In this document: positions 1-8,219 of the stretch, in pieces
Layout: each line of letters begins with the position of its first letter
Position numbering within the stretch: position 1 is the stretch's first letter
From: JACVRW01 sp036407035
Lineage (GTDB): Bacteria; Actinomycetota; Thermoleophilia; Solirubrobacterales; Thermoleophilaceae
DNA length: 64,000 bases
Assembly (NCBI GenBank): GCA_036407035.1
Contig: DASXAA010000079.1
Location: 1 to 64,000, forward strand
Direction: 5' to 3'
Position numbers and translations under genes: made by a program
The notes under the pieces: model-generated
Database searches by the model: none
Told to the model about the DNA's origin: nothing
The model's input: the letters and a program-made list of their open reading frames with translations, nothing else

Positions 1-24
1 CGGACGGCAGTAGGCTGCGCCGCC

Positions 25-663
25 GTGCAGCCCACGGTCGACGAGCTGGTCATCGCCGACGATCCGGACGCGTGGCGGGCCGTCGGCTTCGACGTGGACG
101 GGGACCGCTGCGACGTCGGCGCGGTGCGCCTGCGCCTCGCGGGCCGCGGTGACCGGCGCGGGATCGTCGCCTGGTCCGTGCGCGGCGCCTCCGCCACCGA
201 GCTCGACGGGCTCACCACGGAGAGCTCCGACCGGCTCGCCGCGCGCGGCGAGCCGCACCCGAACGGCGTGGTCCGGATCGACCACCTCGTGGTGATGACC
301 CCGGACCTCGACCGCACGGCGGGCGTGCTGCGCGGCGCGGGCCTCGACTTCCGCCGGCTGCGGGAGGGCGACACGTCCGGCGGCTCGACGCGGCAGGCCT
401 TCTTCCGGATGGGCGAGGTGATCCTCGAGCTGGTGGAGGCGCCCGCGGGCACGAAGGTCCGCGCCGACCCGTCGGGGCCCGCCCGGCTGTGGGGACTCGC
501 GTTCCTCGTTGAGGACATGGACGCCACGGGGGAGGCCCTGGGCGACCTGCTCGGCGCCCCGCGCGATGCCGTCCAGCCCGGCCGCCGGATCGCGACATTG
601 CGGAGCGAGGCTGGGCTCGGCCCCGCGATCGCGTTCATGACACCGGGGGCCGGCGCGGCCTAG
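25..663 (+). CDS. VOC (glyoxalase-fold) family protein
   Basis: This 212-residue protein has a C-terminal vicinal-oxygen-chelate half from about residue 82. It begins with the strand IDHLVV (His87), and a second candidate metal ligand is Glu135 in EVILELVE. The first 80 residues look like a degenerate second module without obvious ligands. VOC proteins are metal-dependent lyases, isomerases or dioxygenases; the substrate cannot be read here. The GTG start at 25 is chosen because a TAGGCT -10 box at 11-16 lies 8 nt upstream, which suggests a leaderless transcript. The stop TAG shares the tetranucleotide CTAG (660-663) with the stop of the convergent cupin gene. Confidence 0.8.
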   Translation: MQPTVDELVIADDPDAWRAVGFDVDGDRCDVGAVRLRLAGRGDRRGIVAWSVRGASATELDGLTTESSDRLAARGEPHPNGVVRIDHLVVMTPDLDRTAGVLRGAGLDFRRLREGDTSGGSTRQAFFRMGEVILELVEAPAGTKVRADPSGPARLWGLAFLVEDMDATGEALGDLLGAPRDAVQPGRRIATLRSEAGLGPAIAFMTPGAGAA

Positions 664-1031
664 AGCTCTTCGAGCAGCTCCGTGTCCTCGTCGCTGTAGG
701 CGGGCGCGCAGCAACATAGGAGCACGAGCGGCTCGTCCCGCGACGGGTTCCGCAGCTTGTGGCGCGTGCCCGGCGGGATGACCACGCAGTCGCCTGCGGC
801 CACCTCCGCCTCGTTCTCGCCGAGTCGCATGCGGCCGCGACCCGACGTGAAGTAGTAGATCTCCTCCGTCGTCCTGTGCAGGTGCTCCACGGTCTCGCCG
901 CCGGGCGGCACGGACGCCTCCGCGAGGCTCTGGTTCTCGGCCGCCGTCCACGCGGGACCCGCGATCTCGCGGATGGTGGAGCCGTCGAGGGTCACGAACG
1001 AGTCGAGCTCGGACAGCTTCGAGATCTGCAT
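660..1031 (-). CDS. Small cupin-domain protein
   Basis: This is a 123-residue single-domain cupin. Motif 1 is HLHRTTEE (His50, His52, Glu56/57) and motif 2 is PPGTRH (His91), so a 3-His/Glu metal site is present. The tail carries three consecutive cysteines (106-108) and an acidic C-terminus. Stand-alone cupins of this kind are often mannose-6-phosphate-isomerase-like or dioxygenase-like, but no substrate is evident. The protein is probably cytoplasmic, with no signal peptide. It is convergent with the VOC gene through a shared CTAG stop. Confidence 0.85.
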   Translation of the reverse strand: MQISKLSELDSFVTLDGSTIREIAGPAWTAAENQSLAEASVPPGGETVEHLHRTTEEIYYFTSGRGRMRLGENEAEVAAGDCVVIPPGTRHKLRNPSRDEPLVLLCCCAPAYSDEDTELLEEL

Positions 1032-1094
1032 CCCGCCCGGAGGCTATCCGGCCGAACCGCCCCGCGCGGCGCTGCGTATACCCGCACGACCCGC

Positions 1095-2045
1095 GTGCGA
1101 CGACTGGCTCCAGTACTGCTCGCAATCACGGCGGTCCTGGCCACCGCCGCGCCGGCGCACGCCGATCACCACATGCTTCGGGTGAGCGAGATCGCACTGT
1201 CGGCGGGCGGCGCGCAGTTCGTCGAGCTGAGGGAGGACAACCCGTTCGGCGAGCCGTTCCCGGACGCGCTCATGCCGTACCGGCTCGTCGTGTTCGACGG
1301 CGCCGGCACCCGTGTGGGCGGTCAGGACCTGCCGCCAACCCTGCTGCGGGGCCCGTCAACGCCGATCCTGATCTCCACCGCGCCCCAGAACGACGCACAC
1401 TTGAACGTGGCGCTGCCCGCCGGCAGCGGTCAGGTTTGCTTTACGAGAACCACGGCCGAGACGCGCGTGCATTGCATGTCGTATGGCTGTCCGGCCGCCC
1501 CGCTCGCGGCTGAATACGGCAACCAGGTGGGCGCCGCTCCCGCGGACGGCCAGTCGCTCCAGCGCCTGACATCTGGCGTGGCACTCGGTGCCGCAACCCC
1601 CGACGCCGACAACGCTGCCACGGGCTCGGCCGCCTGCACGGGTGCTCCTGCCCCACCGGGCGGTCCTGGTAACCCCGGTGGCCCGGGCGGTACGCCTCCG
1701 ACAGAGGACCACACGGCCCCCTCGGCGAAGCTCTCCGGCAAGCGCCGCCAGGACGTCGACAAGCTGGCCGTCAGGGTCACGCTCAGCGAGGCCGGGTCGG
1801 TCAGGGTGAGCGGCACCGTCAGCGTGCCCGGCGTGAGCAAGGTCCTCCGCTTCAAGTCGGTCACGCGCAGCGTGCGGGCGAACGTGCGCGTGACGCTGAA
1901 GCCGAAGCTGTCGAGGAAGGCGAAGCGCGCGGTCAAGAAGGCGCTCCGCCGCGGCCGCCGGCTCAAGGCGCGCCTGACGATCTCCGCCCGCGACCAGGCG
2001 GGCAACAGGAGCACGGCCCGCAAGACGGTCGCGCTCGCTGACTGA
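1095..2045 (+). CDS. Secreted protein, possible lamin-tail-like domain
   Basis: The GTG start at 1095 gives a clean signal peptide (VRRLAPVLLAITAVLATAAP, cleavage after AHA), so the 316-residue product is exported. The mature N-terminus (LRVSEIALSAGGAQFVELRE) resembles the opening of lamin-tail-type beta domains, which is a tentative match. A Gly/Pro-rich linker (PGGPGNPGGPGG) separates it from a basic C-terminal beta-rich region that is full of Lys, Arg and Thr. Longer upstream readings overlap the cupin gene on the other strand and lack a signal peptide. A TATACC box lies 13 nt before the start. The role may be at the cell surface. Confidence 0.7.
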   Translation: MRRLAPVLLAITAVLATAAPAHADHHMLRVSEIALSAGGAQFVELREDNPFGEPFPDALMPYRLVVFDGAGTRVGGQDLPPTLLRGPSTPILISTAPQNDAHLNVALPAGSGQVCFTRTTAETRVHCMSYGCPAAPLAAEYGNQVGAAPADGQSLQRLTSGVALGAATPDADNAATGSAACTGAPAPPGGPGNPGGPGGTPPTEDHTAPSAKLSGKRRQDVDKLAVRVTLSEAGSVRVSGTVSVPGVSKVLRFKSVTRSVRANVRVTLKPKLSRKAKRAVKKALRRGRRLKARLTISARDQAGNRSTARKTVALAD

Positions 2046-2092
2046 GACCCAGTCGAGACCAACTCGATACTGACCCGGCGCCCGCCCGCCCA

Positions 2093-2117
2093 TACCTTGG
2101 CCCGACCAGGAGGGATC
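2093..2117 (+). promoter_or_regulatory. -10 box and strong RBS for the 2122 operon
   Basis: TACCTT at 2093-2098 is followed by the Shine-Dalgarno AGGAGGGA around 2109-2116, then ATG at 2122. This is one of the few starts here with a classical leader, and it marks the head of the small-protein cluster. Confidence 0.5.
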
Positions 2118-2121
2118 GACT

Positions 2122-2406
2122 ATGGGCGGATTCAGACACCTCGCGGAGGCGCGGCGCGAGTCGCAGCCACTGCTTCGGCCGCTGAACGGGCGGGCGGTCG
2201 TCGAGCGCGTCGCGCTCACCGGCGTGACGAATGACGAGAACCCCGAGGTCGAGCTGATCCTCGCCGTCGAACTGCCTGGTCGCGAGTCATACACGGCGGC
2301 ACATCGCCAGGTGGTCTCGCGCTACGTCAAGCACAACCTCGTGCCCGGGAGCACGGTGCCGGTGCGCGTGGACGCCGCCGACCCCTCGCGGCTCGAGATC
2401 GGATGA
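2122..2406 (+). CDS. Small conserved-pattern protein, first of a paralogous cluster
   Basis: The product is 94 residues with no recognised domain. The second half reads VELILAVELPGRESYTAAHR and ends VPVRVDAADPSRLEIG. The same layout (hydrophobic strand, xxYxVxHRQ, then a PGSxxxVRVDxxDPSKI ending) recurs in the genes at 2417, 3175 and, more loosely, 3631. This one lacks the Met/Gln-rich N-terminal segment of its neighbours, so it looks like the bare C-terminal domain. A strong RBS precedes ATG 2122, and the next gene begins 10 nt after the stop. The function is unknown. Confidence 0.7.
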   Translation: MGGFRHLAEARRESQPLLRPLNGRAVVERVALTGVTNDENPEVELILAVELPGRESYTAAHRQVVSRYVKHNLVPGSTVPVRVDAADPSRLEIG

Positions 2407-2416
2407 GAGGAGAGAA

Positions 2417-2845
2417 ATGGGGCTGTTCAAGAACGTGAAGGGCGCGATGGGCCAGGCGCAGGACGCGATGCAGCAGGCGCAGCAGATGCAGCAGGCCGCG
2501 GGCGGGGTCCCGGGCATGGCCGGGATGGACGGCGCCGCCGTGATGGCCGACCGCAGCGCGATCGAGTCGCAGGCGCACGAGCAGAACCGCATCCTCTCCG
2601 TCGGCGCCCCCGCGAGCGCGCTTATCAGGGGCCACGTCGACACGGGTGAGCAGGCCGGCGGCAACCCGATCTGGATCTTCGACCTCGAGATCACGCCTGA
2701 GGGCGGCGCGTCCTACGGCGTGCAGCACCGCGAGATCGTCTCCTCGATGGCGATGGGCAGCTACGCGGACGGCTCCACGCTGGCGTGCCGGGTCGACCCG
2801 GCGGACCAGCACAAGATCGCGTTCGGCGAGAAGCCGTTCATGTAG
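2417..2845 (+). CDS. Met/Gln-rich helix plus shared beta-domain protein
   Basis: The product is 142 residues. It starts MGLFKNVKGAMGQAQDAMQQ, followed by more Gln/Met-rich sequence, predicted as an amphipathic or coiled-coil helix. The C-terminal domain (from about residue 60) contains YGVQHREIVSS and LACRVDPADQHKIAFG and matches the domain shared across this cluster. A GAGGAGAG RBS precedes ATG 2417. The N-terminal helix could mediate oligomerisation or membrane association, which is an inference. No enzymatic motif is visible. Confidence 0.75.
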   Translation: MGLFKNVKGAMGQAQDAMQQAQQMQQAAGGVPGMAGMDGAAVMADRSAIESQAHEQNRILSVGAPASALIRGHVDTGEQAGGNPIWIFDLEITPEGGASYGVQHREIVSSMAMGSYADGSTLACRVDPADQHKIAFGEKPFM

Positions 2846-2847
2846 CC

Positions 2848-3171
2848 GTGCGCCGCGGCTACGTGCTGCGCGCGGTCGCCGGGGCGGCGCTGATGCTGGC
2901 GTCGCTCGCGGTCGTGTGCTTCTCGATCTACGAGCTGGCGAAGACGGGCACCTGCGCGAGCGGCGGGCCGTACGTGTCCGCGCGCGAGTGCCCGGACGGC
3001 ACGGGCCTCTACATCGCGTCGATCTTCCCCGCGGTGATCGGCCTCCTGGTGGGCGGGTGGATCTTCTCGACGCGCGGGCGGGCGCGGCCGGTCGCCCCGG
3101 CGCTACCGCCGCAGGACCCGCTCGCCAACCCGGACCCGTTCAGCAGGTATCCAGACACCCGAAGGAGCTGA
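2848..3171 (+). CDS. Small two-helix membrane protein
   Basis: From the GTG at 2848, two nucleotides after the upstream stop codon, a 107-residue protein is read. It has two hydrophobic segments (about residues 6-26 and 50-71) and an external loop with two cysteines (TCASGG, RECPDG) that could form a disulfide. The tail is Pro-rich (LPPQDPLANPDPF). A longer reading from 2785 overlaps the previous gene and is less likely. It sits inside the small-protein cluster and may be its membrane anchor (inference). Confidence 0.65.
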   Translation: MRRGYVLRAVAGAALMLASLAVVCFSIYELAKTGTCASGGPYVSARECPDGTGLYIASIFPAVIGLLVGGWIFSTRGRARPVAPALPPQDPLANPDPFSRYPDTRRS

Positions 3172-3174
3172 CCC

Positions 3175-3624
3175 ATGGGCATGTTCAAGGACATGAAGGA
3201 CATGATGCAGGTCGTCAGGAGCGACGAGCTCAAGGAGCTGAAGAAGAAGGCCGACGCCCAGCCGCGGATGTCGATGATGGACGGACTGAAGGCGGCAAAT
3301 GAGGCGATCGACCAGGTGCCGCAGTGGCAGGCGCAGGCCGATGCGATGCAGCAGATGTACGGTGACCCGGGCTCGGCCGCGGCGCTCTACAACGGCGGCC
3401 TCCAGGGCAACGCGACCGTCAACTCGATCACCGAGACCGGCCAGATGCTGAACAACGCGCCGGTATGCGAGCTCGATCTGACGATCCAGGTCCCCGGCAA
3501 GGAGCCGTACCAGGTCAAGCACCGCCAGCTGATCGCGCTGTCGGCGCTGCCGCGCTTCCAGCCGGGCTCGATGTTCAGCGTCCGGGTGGACCAGGACGAC
3601 CCGAGCAAGATCATCATCGGGTAG
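3175..3624 (+). CDS. Met/Gln-rich helix plus shared beta-domain protein (paralogue)
   Basis: This 149-residue protein starts MGMFKDMKDMMQVVRSDELK and has a long Met/Gln/Lys-rich helical region (to about residue 65). The cluster's C-terminal domain follows: PYQVKHRQLIALS and FSVRVDQDDPSKIIIG. It is clearly related to the product of 2417-2845 in both halves. It begins 3 nt after the membrane-protein stop, with GAAGGAG upstream, so it is almost certainly co-transcribed. The function is unknown. Confidence 0.75.
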   Translation: MGMFKDMKDMMQVVRSDELKELKKKADAQPRMSMMDGLKAANEAIDQVPQWQAQADAMQQMYGDPGSAAALYNGGLQGNATVNSITETGQMLNNAPVCELDLTIQVPGKEPYQVKHRQLIALSALPRFQPGSMFSVRVDQDDPSKIIIG

Positions 3625-3630
3625 CCGGCG

Positions 3631-3999
3631 ATGTGGTTCGCCAAGCCGCTCGCGAGCGCGCAGGAGATCTACAGGTACGGACGGCCGGCCAACGCGACCG
3701 TCGAGAAGGTCGAGGACCCGACGCTCGACGCCCACGGGATGCGCACGGCGAAGCTGACCGTGCGCGTCACCCCCGTGAACGAGCGCCCCTATCGCACGAC
3801 CCGCAGCGTCGCGCTCCCGGGCGGGCGCGTGCCGGCGCCCGGCGAGGCCGTGACGATCAAGTTCGACCCGCACAGCCGCAAGGAGTTCGTGCTGCTCGAC
3901 GAGGTCTACGAGGTGCGCGACGCGGTGGCCCAGTCGCGCGAGCAGATCCGCCGCGCGGGGGAGATGCTCGCCCAGTTCCAGCCGCCGCCGAAGAGGTAG
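3631..3999 (+). CDS. Cluster-related small beta-domain protein
   Basis: This 122-residue protein has the same central layout as its upstream neighbours: a strand that starts RPANATVEKVEDP, then RPYRTTRSVALPGG, then GEAVTIKFDPHSRKEFVLLD. A charged helix (residues 90-115) follows. It lacks the Met/Gln-rich N-terminus. The ATG is 7 nt after the previous stop. It is probably the last member of the four-paralogue cluster; sequence similarity to the others is weaker, so kinship is an inference from motif order. Confidence 0.65.
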   Translation: MWFAKPLASAQEIYRYGRPANATVEKVEDPTLDAHGMRTAKLTVRVTPVNERPYRTTRSVALPGGRVPAPGEAVTIKFDPHSRKEFVLLDEVYEVRDAVAQSREQIRRAGEMLAQFQPPPKR

Positions 4000-4052
4000 C
4001 CGGGCCCGCGGGAACCGCCGCCGCGCGGGGGCGGGTAGCCTGCCAGCTAGCG

Positions 4053-4355
4053 GTGGACCAGATGACCCTGCGCAACCGGCTGCTGCTCGCCACCGCGATG
4101 TGGCGTGAGGCGACCGACGACCCGCTCCCGCGCATGCCGGCGGGAGATCCGGCCGATCAGATGCGGCAGTTCGAGCTGAAGCTGGTGGACCTCCTGTGCG
4201 CCCAGGCCACCTCCGAGACCGCCCGCGAGGTCGCCGACAAGACGTGGGACTTGGTGCACGACCGGCCCGAGGACGACCCGGTCAAACGGCGGGTCGTGGA
4301 GTGCCACGAGGCGCTCGCCAGGCTGTCCGCGCGAGGCGGTGGTCAGCCGATCTAA
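4053..4355 (+). CDS. Small helical protein of unknown function
   Basis: The product is 100 residues, mostly alpha-helical and acidic, with no signal peptide or recognised motif. GTG 4053 is preceded by TAGCCT at 4036-4041 (11 nt spacer), which suggests a separate leaderless transcript. ATG 4062, three codons in, is an alternative start. It lies directly upstream of the SpoIIE-type switch protein and could be a small partner of it, but nothing in the sequence proves this. Confidence 0.6.
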   Translation: MDQMTLRNRLLLATAMWREATDDPLPRMPAGDPADQMRQFELKLVDLLCAQATSETAREVADKTWDLVHDRPEDDPVKRRVVECHEALARLSARGGGQPI

Positions 4356-4367
4356 CCTTTACAACCG

Positions 4368-6899
4368 GTGAGGCGGCTGCCCGACCTCTTCGACTCGCGG
4401 GTCAAGGCGCGCTCGCTCGCCTATCTGTTCTCGGCGGGCGCGGCCCTCGGGCTCATCACGCTCGCGCTGCCCCACGGCGACGCCGTCAAGGACCTGCAGC
4501 TGATCGTCCTGGCGCTGCTTGCGATCGCGATCGCGGCGATCGTGTGGGTGCAGGCGGACCGCGTCTCGGAGTGGCAGCTGCACGTGATCCTCGCGTGCGG
4601 CACGCTGATCCTCACTCTGGCCAACTACTGGACGGGCGCGATGTCGCTGTACCCGATCCTCTACGTCTGGACAGCGCTCTACGCCTTCAACTTCTTCGAC
4701 TGGCGCGGGGCCGCCGGCCAGATGGTGCTGATCGCCGTCGGGTACGCCGTCGTGCTGATCGCGCAGGACCCGGAGAGCCCGGTGGTGCGTTGGGTGCTCG
4801 CCGTCGGGACGCCCACGATCGTCGGCCTCCTGATCCTGTGGATGCAGAGCCGCCTGCGCGAGGAGGTCGCCCGCTCGGAGGAGGGAGCGCGCGAGCTGCG
4901 GGAGAGCGAGTCGCGGACCCGGCTCGTGCTCGACACGGCGCCGGACGCGTTCATCGCGATCGACGGCGAAGGCACGGTGATGACGTGGAACGCGGCGGCC
5001 GAGGCGCTGTTCGGCTGGACGGCGGCCGAGACGCTGGGAAACCGGCTGCGCGACTTCATCTTCCCCCCCGGTGGTCGCGAGGGACACGACGCCCGCCGCG
5101 AGGAGGTCGTGTCCGCGCCGGAGCAGATCAAGGTCTCGCGCTTCGAGGTCGAGCTCCAGCGCCGGGACGGAAGCACCTTCCCGGCGGAGGAGACGATCTC
5201 GCGCGTGCGCGTCGGGGACGACTTGCTCGTGTCGGGCTTCATCCGCGACATCAGCGGCCAGCGACGCAGGCAGCAGGAGCGCGAGGCGCTGCTGCGCGAG
5301 CAGGCCGCGCGCGCCGAGGCCGAGCGGGTGGCGGAGATGGTCAGCGGGATGCAGCTGCTCGTGGACGCGGCGCTGACGCACGATCAGCTCGACGGCCTGC
5401 TCGGCGACCTGGTCACGCGCGTGCGCGGCGTGGTGGACGCGGACGCGGCCACGATCTACCTGACCGAGGAGGGCGAGCGGCTGGTGGCGCGCGCCGCCTC
5501 CGGCACGCGCTCGACACCCTCGGAGGCCGTCCCGTTCGGCGAGGGCTTCGCGGGCCGAGTGGCGGTGGTCAGGGAGGCGGTGCTGGAACAGGACTTCGAT
5601 CCCAGCCGCATCCGCGACCCCGCCCTGGGCGCCCTCGGGCTCCGCTCGCTGATCGGCGTGCCGCTCGTGGCGGACCGCGACGTGAGGGGCGTGCTCGTGG
5701 TCGGGGCGGTGAACCCGCGCCACTTCACGGCCGAGGACGTGGGCCTGCTGCGCCTGGCAGCCGATCGCGTGGCGCTCGCCATGGAGCACGTGCGGCTGTA
5801 CGAGCGGGAGCACCGCGTCGCCGTGACGCTCCAGCGCAGCCTGCTGCCGGAGCGGCTGCCGAACGTGCCGGGGTTCGCGGTGAGCGCCCGCTACCAGCCC
5901 GCCGCCACCGAGCCGGGCGTGGGCGGCGACTGGTTCGACGTGATCCCGATCCCCGGCGGCAGCATCGGCCTCGTGATGGGTGACGTGGCGGGCAAGGGGC
6001 TCGTCGCCGCATCGATGGTGGGTCAGCTCCGGAGCGCCCTGCGGGCCTACGCGCTGGAGGGGCACGAGCCCGCGCGCGTGGTGGAGCAGCTGAACCGGCT
6101 CCTCTGGACGGACGCGTCGGAGAGCCGCATGGCCACCCTCGTCTACGCGGTTGTCGACGCGACCGGCGCGGGCGTCCGCTGGGTCAACGCCGGCCACCTG
6201 CCGCCGATGCTCGCGATCGACGGCGGCACGCCGCGCTTCCTCGAGGGCGGTAGGTCGGTGCCGCTCGGGGTGCTGCCGTTCCCCACGTTCGAGGAGGTCT
6301 CGGCGAGCATCGAGCCGGGCGCCACCGTGGTGCTCTACACCGACGGGCTCGTCGAGCGGCCGGGCAGCCACATCGACGCCGGGCTGGCGCGGCTCGTGGA
6401 GGTGGTCGGGGAGGCCCCCGACGATCCGGAGGCGCTCTGCGACCACGTGCTCGAGGTGCTGGTGCCGAACGGCGGCGCCTCGGACGACGTCGCGCTGCTC
6501 GCGCTGCGCAACATCCCCATGGGCGACCGCTTCAACATGGAGTTCCCGACCCAGCCGGAGGCGCTGGCGTCGATGCGGGCGCTTCTGCGCCGCTGGCTGC
6601 GGCACGCGGGGGGCAGCGAGCAGGAGATCGCCGAGATCACGACCGCGTGCGGCGAGGCCGCCACGAACACGATCGAGCACGCGGGCGCCCGCGCCGGGGC
6701 GCCGTTCGAGCTGTCCGCGCGCCTCGAGGGGGACGAGGTGGAGCTGTCCGTGCGAGACTACGGCGCCTGGCGAGCGCCCAGGCCGGGTGACCAAGGACGG
6801 GGCCTGTCGCTGATGAGGGCACTGATGGATTCCGTCGAGGTGGAGCCGGGGCCCCAGGGCACCACGGTGCGGCTCAGGCGCAGGCTGAACGGCGCGTGA
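4368..6899 (+). CDS. Membrane PAS-GAF-SpoIIE phosphatase-HATPase partner-switch protein
   Basis: The 843-residue protein runs as follows. Five or six membrane helices (17-160) come first, then a PAS domain (about 183-295), a GAF domain (about 325-480), a PP2C-type SpoIIE phosphatase (about 500-705) and a C-terminal GHKL ATPase (about 710-843). Phosphatase acidic residues sit in GGDWFDV, MGDVAGKG, YTDGLVE and SDDVALLAL. The kinase has the N-box ACGEAATNTIEHAG and the G2 loop GRGLSLM. By family knowledge, the phosphatase dephosphorylates and the RsbW-like module phosphorylates a STAS protein, and such a protein is encoded 16 nt downstream. TAACCT at 4353-4358 lies 9 nt before GTG 4368, so the gene appears leaderless. 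The sensed signal is unknown. Confidence 0.9.
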   Translation: MRRLPDLFDSRVKARSLAYLFSAGAALGLITLALPHGDAVKDLQLIVLALLAIAIAAIVWVQADRVSEWQLHVILACGTLILTLANYWTGAMSLYPILYVWTALYAFNFFDWRGAAGQMVLIAVGYAVVLIAQDPESPVVRWVLAVGTPTIVGLLILWMQSRLREEVARSEEGARELRESESRTRLVLDTAPDAFIAIDGEGTVMTWNAAAEALFGWTAAETLGNRLRDFIFPPGGREGHDARREEVVSAPEQIKVSRFEVELQRRDGSTFPAEETISRVRVGDDLLVSGFIRDISGQRRRQQEREALLREQAARAEAERVAEMVSGMQLLVDAALTHDQLDGLLGDLVTRVRGVVDADAATIYLTEEGERLVARAASGTRSTPSEAVPFGEGFAGRVAVVREAVLEQDFDPSRIRDPALGALGLRSLIGVPLVADRDVRGVLVVGAVNPRHFTAEDVGLLRLAADRVALAMEHVRLYEREHRVAVTLQRSLLPERLPNVPGFAVSARYQPAATEPGVGGDWFDVIPIPGGSIGLVMGDVAGKGLVAASMVGQLRSALRAYALEGHEPARVVEQLNRLLWTDASESRMATLVYAVVDATGAGVRWVNAGHLPPMLAIDGGTPRFLEGGRSVPLGVLPFPTFEEVSASIEPGATVVLYTDGLVERPGSHIDAGLARLVEVVGEAPDDPEALCDHVLEVLVPNGGASDDVALLALRNIPMGDRFNMEFPTQPEALASMRALLRRWLRHAGGSEQEIAEITTACGEAATNTIEHAGARAGAPFELSARLEGDEVELSVRDYGAWRAPRPGDQGRGLSLMRALMDSVEVEPGPQGTTVRLRRRLNGA

Positions 6900-6915
6900 G
6901 GGGGGAGACGAGTGA

Positions 6916-8108
<1,193 letters not shown>

Positions 8109-8155
8109 CGTCGGTCCTCCTTGGTCGCGGGTGGTCCTCGGCGCAACCCTACATG

Positions 8156-8182
8156 GGCTGGCCGGCCAGCCAATCGATTGGC
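8156..8182. promoter_or_regulatory. Two overlapping perfect palindromes between divergent genes
   Basis: GGCTGGCCGGCCAGCC (8156-8171, 16 bp, perfect) overlaps GCCAATCGATTGGC (8169-8182, 14 bp, perfect). They lie 48 nt from the hydrolase start and 37 nt from the dipZ start. The first palindrome recurs almost whole at 10272-10285. These are plausible binding sites for dimeric regulators. Confidence 0.5.
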
Positions 8183-8219
8183 GTAACGAATCGGGCTCCG
8201 CGCCCACCATCATTGGGGT

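Noticed and set aside
1518..1534. TACGGCAACCAGG in the secreted-protein gene at 1095-2045
   Set aside because: The match is short, lies in coding sequence and has no palindrome nearby.
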